DNA from: Lachnospiraceae bacterium
GTDB taxonomy: Bacteria > Bacillota > Clostridia > Lachnospirales > Lachnospiraceae
Assembly (NCBI GenBank): GCA_003447295.1
Contig: DLZQ01000013.1
Coordinates: forward strand, 468 to 20,762
Length of the DNA: 20,295 nucleotides
Direction: 5' to 3'
The first letter of the stretch is position 1. Every line of letters starts with the position of its first letter. Of the stretch, positions 15,018-20,295 are shown one piece after another. The notes under the pieces were generated by a model. It did not search any database. It saw only the letters and a program-made list of their open reading frames with translations, and was not told where the DNA came from. The position numbers were made by a program, and so were the translations under genes.

Positions 15018-15887
15018 GTGAAGATAAAATGCGACTGGTGCGGCAGCTGGATCAACGATTTTGATCAGGTCTGCCCGAACTGTGGCGGTGTCAACAACAA
15101 TTACAACCGCCATGCCAACGGTGTACCACAGACAATCGAGGAACTGAAAGCCTGGGCAAAGGAGATGAACCTTCCGCTGGAGGACATGCGGACCTTTATC
15201 GGAGAGGATTACAAGGGCGCGAAAGCCTTCGGTATTTACAAGGATGAGACCGATGGCACCTTCGTAGTCTATAAGAATAAAGAGGACGGTACCCGGGCAG
15301 TACGTTACAAGGGAACCGATGAAGCCTATGCGGTCAACGAACTTTACCAGAAGATGAAGGAAAGAGTGGTAGTGCAGAAAGCACACCAGCAGCCGAAAGC
15401 TGCGGCACCTGCCAGCCGCCCAACCAAAGATTACACCGCCTATAATAAGAAAAGAGCCCGGAGCAAAAAGATAGAAAAAACGGTTCTGACAATTTTCTGC
15501 CTGATCATGGCAGCATTGTCTCTGGTGGCGATTTTTACAGGCGCCTATTCTATCTGGCAGATTGACAACAGACCGGATAACGGCTATTACACCTATGAGG
15601 ATCAGAACTATTACTATTATCATGGGAACTGGTACGAATGGGAGAATGATTCCTGGCGCTATGCACCGGATGAATCCTGGATGGAAAGCGATTACGAGAG
15701 TTACTATGATTCCTACAGCTATGACAGCGATGCGGAATATGAGGATTTTGAGGATTCGTCCTATTACACTCCTTATGAGTACAGCGATGATAATAACGAT
15801 AGCTGGGATGATGACAGCTGGGATTCCGGATGGGATTCCAATGACAGTTGGGACTCAGGATACGATGACTGGGGCTCTGACTGGTAA
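15018..15887 (+). CDS. Zinc-ribbon, single-TM protein with an acidic, aromatic-rich tail; function unknown
   Basis: 289 residues from GTG 15018, chosen because AGGAGGGG (15008-15014) is 3 nt upstream; an in-frame GTG at 14997 has no such site. Residues 5-22 form a C-x2-C-x10-C-x2-C zinc ribbon. Residues about 35-125 look globular (TIEELKAWAKEMNLPLED, then a beta-rich GTFVVYKNKEDGTRAVRYKG hairpin). A basic stretch (RARSKKIEK) precedes one membrane helix (about 155-180). By the positive-inside rule the zinc ribbon is cytoplasmic and the tail outside. The tail (183-289) is almost entirely Asp, Tyr, Ser, Trp, Glu and Asn, ending in repeated DSWDSGWDS-like units. I do not recognise the family. A calcium- or wall-binding tail is possible but unproven. 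A terminator follows. Confidence 0.8.
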   Translation: MKIKCDWCGSWINDFDQVCPNCGGVNNNYNRHANGVPQTIEELKAWAKEMNLPLEDMRTFIGEDYKGAKAFGIYKDETDGTFVVYKNKEDGTRAVRYKGTDEAYAVNELYQKMKERVVVQKAHQQPKAAAPASRPTKDYTAYNKKRARSKKIEKTVLTIFCLIMAALSLVAIFTGAYSIWQIDNRPDNGYYTYEDQNYYYYHGNWYEWENDSWRYAPDESWMESDYESYYDSYSYDSDAEYEDFEDSSYYTPYEYSDDNNDSWDDDSWDSGWDSNDSWDSGYDDWGSDW

Positions 15888-15908
15888 AATGTGATTTAGA
15901 ATACATAC

Positions 15909-15950
15909 AAAGGAAGTCTTCGACAGGCTTCCTTTGCTTTTTCTTTTTTA
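15909..15950 (+). terminator. Terminator after the zinc-ribbon protein gene
   Basis: A 10-bp stem (15909-15918 with 15926-15935, one G-U pair) with a 7-nt loop, then a T-rich run with TTTTT and TTTTTT. It ends about 20 nt before the helD ATG, which leaves no room for a promoter between them. Confidence 0.85.
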
Positions 15951-15971
15951 TGGTTTTGAACAGGAGAGAAT

Positions 15972-18900
15972 ATGAGCAGTTTACCCGGCATTACGAGGCA
16001 GGATGAGGAAAAAAGATTACAGCATACGTTAGAGATCGCACAGCGCAAGGTGGATGCCAACAGGCAGAGTGTACAGGCTCTGGCGGAAGAACTGCATGCC
16101 ATGCAGGAGGAATTCGACGAGAACGACAAGGAAGTCCAGACCCTGTGGCACAATGCGGATGCCCGCTTCAAGTTCGTGAATCAGGATCTGCGCCGGGCGG
16201 AACAGGCGAGGAAAAAGCCCTACTTTGGCAGAATCGATTTCCGGGACAAAAAACTGAAAAAAGACGAGGTCTACTATATCGGCAGAAGTGTCATTGCGGA
16301 TAATCCGGCAGAACCGGAGGTCATCGACTGGAGAGCACCCATTGCCAGCGTATATTACGATGCCGCTCTGGGGGATGTCTCTTATTCCGTAAAGGGGGAG
16401 GGAAAAAACGACATCACCCTGTCGCGGAAGCGCACCTATGAGATCGAAAATGATGAGCTGAAGGACTTCTACGATTCGGATGTGGTGGCCAACGATGAAC
16501 TGCTGACAAAATATCTGGCGCGGAACAAAAAGGCGGTGCTGGGCGAGATCATTGCCACAATCCAGCAGGAGCAGAACGAAGTCATCCGCAAAAAGCCCCA
16601 GCACAACATGATTGTACAGGGAGCGGCGGGCTCCGGCAAGACCACAGTGGCCATGCACCGTATTTCCTACATCCTGTACAACTACGAGCAGGAGTTTGCA
16701 CCGGAAGATTTTTATATTGTGGGAAGCAATCAGGTGCTCTTAAACTATATAACGGGAGTGCTGCCGGAACTGAATGTTTACGGTGTCTCCCAGATGACCA
16801 TGGAGCAGTTGTTCGTAAGGCTTTTGTACGAGGACTGGGACAAGTCCTGGCAGATCAAGCCGGTGGTAAAAGGTGTGACCCCGGCGGTGAAGGGAACTCT
16901 TGTCTGGTTTAAGGAGCTGGAGAATTTCTGCCTGCGTTATGAATACCGCGCGATACCCAGAGAGGACGTGGTGATCGAAAAGACTGGCAAAGTGCTGCTG
17001 GACCGGGCCACCATTGCACGCTTATTGAAAGAGACAAAGGATCTGTCCCGGGCGGACAAAATCAGCAGACTGACGGATTATCTGATGGCACGGCTGGAAA
17101 ATGAGCTGAGCGGAAAATATTATTCCTATACCCAGTCGGAAAAGCAGAAGCTCAAGCATTATTATGAGACCTATTTCGGAAAAAGGGAATGGAAGGGCTC
17201 TGTGGCGGAACTCTACGAACAGTTCCTGAAGGAAGAGCAGGAGAAAGATTTCACGGTCGAGGTGCCGGAAGGTGGCTACGATGTCTATGATCTGGCGGCC
17301 ATGGCCTACCTCTACAAGCGCCTCAAGGAGGACACGGTGATCCGGGAGGCGGGGCATGTGGTGATTGATGAAGCCCAGGATTTCGGCATGATGGCCTATG
17401 CGTCTTTAAAATATTGTCTGAGCAAATGTACCTATACGATCATGGGAGATGTGGCCCAGAATATTTCCGACCGCTACGGTCTCAACGACTGGACGGAACT
17501 GCGGAAATTGATGCTGCCTGGAGAGTTTGATTATTTCGGCATTTTGCAGAAAAGCTACCGTAACACGGTGGAAATCTCGGAGTTTGCAACGGACATTCTG
17601 TATCACGGAAGCTTTCCGGTCTATCCGGTGGAGCCCATCATACGTCATGGGGAACCAGTCACGGTGAAAAAATGTGTGGATTTTACAGAGCAGGTGACAC
17701 AGGCGGAGCAGATCATCAAAGCATGGCAGAGCAAGGGGCTGGATACCATTGCCGTAGTCTGCATTGACGAAGCGGAGGCGGAAAAAGTAACAGCAGCCTT
17801 ACAGGGCAGCGTGGAACTGAATACCGGAGATGCGGGAAAATGGGAGATCGGCGAGGGCGTCATGGTACTTCCGTTAAAATACACCAAAGGTCTGGAATTC
17901 GATGCAGTACTGATCTTCAACGCCTCGGAGGAAGATTACCCGGTGGAAGACGGGTATGTGAAGCGGCTGTACGTGGCAGCCACCCGAGCCCTGCATGAAC
18001 TGACGGTGCTGTACCGGGGGAAACTCACCGGACTGATCGTAGATCCGGTATCCCCAGAGCAGAAGCAGAGAATGCGCCTTGCCGCAGATGCCCAGAAGAA
18101 GCCGGTGAAAACGGTGGTAAAACAGGCAGAGTCGGAGAATACAAAAGAAGAGATCTACAGACAGAGGGCACAGGAAGCGGAAAAGGAACGTGTGGCCAGA
18201 GAGCGTTACGGCCCAAAGAAGATCATCGTGACAAGAAACAGTCAGGGGACAACGGACGGCGCTACACCGAAGAAAGCAGGAAAGTCAGGGGGACCTGAAT
18301 CGAGGCGGACGGGACAGCCGTCACCTGCGAAAGTATACGGGGCAGGAAACGGCAATGCTGGCAGAGCAACCGGCAGACAGGAGCCGCGGATGATAGAAAA
18401 TAACGGCGAGTACGGCGATATGCCGGATGCCAAAACACTGATGCCCGCCGGACATTCCAGGATTGACTGCGCTGTGCGCATGGTCATGAAGGGCAAGGGC
18501 TATGTGGATCTTTTGAGTAGTTACGGAACCTTGCGGATCACACCCCTTGCGGTGGATCTGTTCCGGATTTGTTTTGCCAAAGGGCAGTGTCGTGAATTCC
18601 CGAAAGCGGCGGTGACGGCAGCAGGAGACCTCAGATGCACGGTGCGGGAGAATCCTTCCCTGGTGGAAATTACAGCGGGATATGCCCAGATCCGTGTGGA
18701 TAAAAAGACGGGAGCATTGACATTTTTAAATACACAGGGTAAGATTCTGCTGACGGAACGAAGCAGAGAACCAAGGCAACTCGGAGAGAAAAAGAACTGG
18801 AGCTTTTTTGAATGGAAAAAGGACGAGGCTCTGATCGCCGGAGGGATTGGGGCACCGAAACCTTTGAAGATAGGTAATTCCGCTGCTTATTTTTCCTACG

Positions 18901-19061
18901 GAAGAGCGGATGACAGATATCCGGGGCTGGCTTCGTCCAAAGGATATGAGATGATCTTCCCTGCGGGAAGCAGGGTATTGGGCTGCAACATAGCCATGTA
19001 CGGAACTTATATTTCCATGGAAGAGACCGATATCATCGATTACTATTTACGCGCAAAATGA
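15972..19061 (+). CDS. helD: HelD-type UvrD/Rep helicase fused to a C-terminal GH31-N-terminal-like beta-sandwich domain
   Basis: 1029 residues; Bacillus HelD has about 770. HelD binds RNA polymerase and uses ATP to release it from stalled complexes. Residues about 10-80 form the N-terminal coiled-coil arm, followed by FGRIDF, YYIGR and DWRAPIASVYYD blocks typical of HelD. Walker A is G217-A-A-G-S-G-K-T224, Walker B IDEAQD (465-470). Later motifs are YTKGLEFDAVLIF and YVAATRALHEL (R672). A low-complexity linker (about 715-815) leads to a C-terminal domain (about 817-1029). That domain resembles the N-terminal domain of GH31 alpha-glucosidases: VEITAGYAQIRVDKKTGALT, DTQGKILLTE-like text, and PGLASSKGYEMIFPAG ending in IDYYL. 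No GH31 catalytic barrel follows. AGGAGAG precedes the ATG. The helicase part is certain; the tail assignment is from pattern memory. Confidence 0.85.
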   Translation: MSSLPGITRQDEEKRLQHTLEIAQRKVDANRQSVQALAEELHAMQEEFDENDKEVQTLWHNADARFKFVNQDLRRAEQARKKPYFGRIDFRDKKLKKDEVYYIGRSVIADNPAEPEVIDWRAPIASVYYDAALGDVSYSVKGEGKNDITLSRKRTYEIENDELKDFYDSDVVANDELLTKYLARNKKAVLGEIIATIQQEQNEVIRKKPQHNMIVQGAAGSGKTTVAMHRISYILYNYEQEFAPEDFYIVGSNQVLLNYITGVLPELNVYGVSQMTMEQLFVRLLYEDWDKSWQIKPVVKGVTPAVKGTLVWFKELENFCLRYEYRAIPREDVVIEKTGKVLLDRATIARLLKETKDLSRADKISRLTDYLMARLENELSGKYYSYTQSEKQKLKHYYETYFGKREWKGSVAELYEQFLKEEQEKDFTVEVPEGGYDVYDLAAMAYLYKRLKEDTVIREAGHVVIDEAQDFGMMAYASLKYCLSKCTYTIMGDVAQNISDRYGLNDWTELRKLMLPGEFDYFGILQKSYRNTVEISEFATDILYHGSFPVYPVEPIIRHGEPVTVKKCVDFTEQVTQAEQIIKAWQSKGLDTIAVVCIDEAEAEKVTAALQGSVELNTGDAGKWEIGEGVMVLPLKYTKGLEFDAVLIFNASEEDYPVEDGYVKRLYVAATRALHELTVLYRGKLTGLIVDPVSPEQKQRMRLAADAQKKPVKTVVKQAESENTKEEIYRQRAQEAEKERVARERYGPKKIIVTRNSQGTTDGATPKKAGKSGGPESRRTGQPSPAKVYGAGNGNAGRATGRQEPRMIENNGEYGDMPDAKTLMPAGHSRIDCAVRMVMKGKGYVDLLSSYGTLRITPLAVDLFRICFAKGQCREFPKAAVTAAGDLRCTVRENPSLVEITAGYAQIRVDKKTGALTFLNTQGKILLTERSREPRQLGEKKNWSFFEWKKDEALIAGGIGAPKPLKIGNSAAYFSYGRADDRYPGLASSKGYEMIFPAGSRVLGCNIAMYGTYISMEETDIIDYYLRAK

Positions 19062-19116
19062 TGGGGATCATCGGTATGGGTAACAATCCGATGGTACTCT
19101 GGATGTGAGGAGAATT

Positions 19117-19803
19117 ATGAAGACAACAATAACCGCAGTGATATTTGACATGGACGGTGTGTTATTTGACACTGAGAGAATCTACATGGAGTGCTGGAGA
19201 GAAGCGGCAGAGCCTACGGGACTTAAAAATGTGGATGAGATCTCCAAAGCCTGCATCGGCAGAACCTTACAGGGCACGAAGGAAGTATTCGAGGCAGCAA
19301 AGGCAGAGCAGGGCATTGACATCTCCTTTGAAAAATTGCATGAGGACTGCAGCCGTAGATTTAAGGAAAAGGAAGAACGGGATGGCCTTCCGGAGAAGCC
19401 GGGGGTGCATGAGATCCTGGAGTATTTAAAAAAGCAGGGGATTCCCGTAGCACTGGCTTCTTCCACACGAAAAGCGGCAGTCATGGAGCATCTGGACAGA
19501 GCAGGTATCACATCTTATTTTCAGAAAATTATCTGCGGCGACATGGTGGAACACGGCAAGCCTGCACCGGATATTTATCTGAAGGCCTGCGAGGAGCTGG
19601 GCGTTGCACCCGGACAGGCACTGGCAGTGGAGGATTCCTTCAACGGTATCCGATCCGCCTATGCGGCAGGCTTATATACGGTGATGGTGCCGGATCAGCT
19701 GCCGCCCACAGAAGAGATTCTTGCGCTGGTAGACAAAAAGTGTGACAGCCTGACAGAGCTTCAGGCACAGCTGCCGGAGCTTCTGGTGGTATGTGGGGAC
19801 TGA
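19117..19803 (+). CDS. HAD-superfamily hydrolase, beta-phosphoglucomutase-like
   Basis: 228 residues with all four HAD motifs: I, F10-D11-M-D13-G-V-L-F-D-T-E; II, LASST (S115/S116); III, HGKPAPDIY (K148); IV, VEDSFNGI (D173). D11 is the nucleophile. The helical cap between motif I and II is of the C1 type found in beta-phosphoglucomutases and small sugar-phosphate phosphatases. The substrate cannot be read from sequence; a phosphorylated sugar is likely. TGAGGAG (19106-19112) precedes ATG 19117; an in-frame GTG at 19105 lies inside that site. It follows helD by 55 nt without a terminator and may be cotranscribed. Its stop is 3 nt from the stop of the convergent cupin gene. Confidence 0.92.
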   Translation: MKTTITAVIFDMDGVLFDTERIYMECWREAAEPTGLKNVDEISKACIGRTLQGTKEVFEAAKAEQGIDISFEKLHEDCSRRFKEKEERDGLPEKPGVHEILEYLKKQGIPVALASSTRKAAVMEHLDRAGITSYFQKIICGDMVEHGKPAPDIYLKACEELGVAPGQALAVEDSFNGIRSAYAAGLYTVMVPDQLPPTEEILALVDKKCDSLTELQAQLPELLVVCGD

Positions 19804-19806
19804 GGA

Positions 19807-20139
19807 TCATTCTACTGCGGCATGGAACCACAGTACCTTACAGCAGTCACAGGAGGGATCCCGCCTGATCACATGATTCGTGTGAGCCGGTACCATAAAG
19901 GCGGTACCGGGCAGCAGAGGGATTTCTTCGCCACCGACGAGAGCATATCCTTTTCCGTCCAATACGAAGAAGCCTTCCTGATCGTCATGCTTTTGCGGCA
20001 TGTGATATTCTGTGCTGCGATAGAGGGATACGCCCATGCGACACCCTTTTACACACCCCTGGTCTTCATCTAACAGAGTGTGTCCGGTGCGTTCGGGCAT
20101 TTGGGCTATAATGGAATCTAAAGTAGTATAAGGAATCAT
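19807..20139 (-). CDS. Single-domain cupin protein (AraC-type sensor-domain-like)
   Basis: A 110-residue protein with one cupin fold. Motif 1 is present in partial form (HMPQKHDDQEGFFVLDGKG) and motif 2 is LLPGTAFMVPAHTNHVIR (about residues 75-92). The style is that of the N-terminal ligand-binding domain of AraC regulators, but no helix-turn-helix follows. It is either a stand-alone small-molecule-binding protein or the remnant of a regulator. AGAAAGG lies 8 nt before the start on the - strand. The gene converges on the HAD gene with a 3-nt gap and no visible terminator between them, so both transcripts probably overlap. The divergent region at 20157-20180 with direct repeats may regulate it. 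Metal and ligand are unknown. Confidence 0.8.
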   Translation of the reverse strand: MIPYTTLDSIIAQMPERTGHTLLDEDQGCVKGCRMGVSLYRSTEYHMPQKHDDQEGFFVLDGKGYALVGGEEIPLLPGTAFMVPAHTNHVIRRDPSCDCCKVLWFHAAVE

Positions 20140-20156
20140 TTGTATGCCTTTCTATG

Positions 20157-20180
20157 AATGTAATGTAACTGCAATGTAAC
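20157..20180. repeat. Direct repeats with 11-bp period between the divergent cupin gene and the last gene
   Basis: On the + strand AATGTAAC occurs at 20162-20169 and 20173-20180, 11 bp apart (one helical turn), with a third related AATGTAAT at 20157-20164. On the - strand this reads TTACAT-N5-TTACAT, similar in layout to a Pho box of Firmicutes. It lies 18-41 nt before the cupin start and about 93 nt before the + strand gene. Confidence 0.5.
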
Positions 20181-20239
20181 GGTTCAGTTACCATATTTTT
20201 AACAACAGTGTAGCAGACTGAGAGAGGAAAAACAATAGA

Positions 20240-20255
20240 CTGCCTGTTCGGGCAG
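20240..20255 (+). other. Small hairpin in the leader of the last gene
   Basis: CTGCCT (20240-20245) pairs with GGGCAG (20250-20255) around a GTTC loop. There is no T-run. It lies just before the AAAGG ribosome site at 20259-20263, so it may affect translation start. Support is limited to the pairing. Confidence 0.3.
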
Positions 20256-20272
20256 AGTAAAGGAATATAAAA

Positions 20273-20295
20273 ATGGAAGAAAAAGAGACAATACA
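20273..20295 (+). CDS. Start of an unidentified gene cut by the window end
   Basis: ATG 20273 follows AAAGG (20259-20263) with 9-nt spacing and opens a frame beginning MEEKETI that runs off the window. Seven complete codons are too few to name a family. It is read divergently from the cupin gene and may share the 20157-20180 repeats as a control region. Confidence 0.55.

Noticed and set aside
15972..19061. HelD tail as a frameshift or assembly artefact
   Set aside because: The frame is continuous, codon use looks similar throughout, and the tail ends with a normal stop at a domain boundary.

Overview
The window looks like chromosomal DNA from a spore-forming, low-to-mid GC Firmicute of the class Clostridia, most probably a Lachnospiraceae relative. 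The evidence is a sporulation sigma factor (SigH), a T-box leader, sigma-A-type promoters with 17-bp spacers, strong GGAGG-type ribosome sites and a HelD-type RNA polymerase recycling factor. Almost every gene is on the + strand. The family assignment comes from remembered protein similarity, not from a search.

Layout. (1) 1-393 is the 3' part of ispF, which ends in an unusual cysteine-rich tail. (2) 414-3698 is a BlaI-type repressor and BlaR1-type membrane metalloprotease pair with its own promoter and terminator. The protease carries a very large outer domain that does not look like a penicillin-binding sensor. (3) 3791-4420 is a HicA/HicB toxin-antitoxin pair whose HicA looks internally shortened. 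(4) 4401-9029 is the housekeeping operon cysE-cysS-mrnC-rlmB-sigH behind a T-box whose specifier (TGC) and tRNA-end-pairing base (TGGA) both point to tRNA-Cys. It resembles the Bacillus ispD-ispF-gltX-cysE-cysS-mrnC-rlmB-yacP-sigH cluster, but blaIR-hicAB lies where gltX would be and yacP is absent. An 18-bp tandem repeat array sits between mrnC and rlmB. (5) 9111-13331 is a giant RND-family exporter with a roughly 340-residue coiled-coil insertion where the docking domain of AcrB lies. (6) 13374-13556 is a self-contained tRNA-Thr(GGT) unit with promoter, leader hairpin and terminator. (7) 13613-15950 holds a stand-alone protein of the 2-hydroxyacyl-CoA dehydratase activase-related type and a zinc-ribbon/single-TM/acidic-tail protein, each with its own promoter. 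(8) 15972-19061 is a HelD-type helicase fused to a C-terminal domain that resembles the N-terminal beta-sandwich of GH31 alpha-glucosidases. It is followed by a beta-phosphoglucomutase-like HAD phosphatase. (9) 19807-20139 is a lone cupin gene on the - strand, convergent with the HAD gene. A truncated + strand gene begins at 20273.

How the genes work together. The central operon links cysteine supply (CysE), cysteine charging (CysS), rRNA processing and modification (MrnC, RlmB) and, by position, the stationary-phase/sporulation sigma factor SigH to one uncharged-tRNA-Cys sensor. The most unusual items are the HelD-GH31-like fusion, the BlaR1-like sensor with an unrecognised outer domain, the coiled-coil RND exporter and the 18-bp repeat array. 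No mobile element, CRISPR array or phage gene was found.
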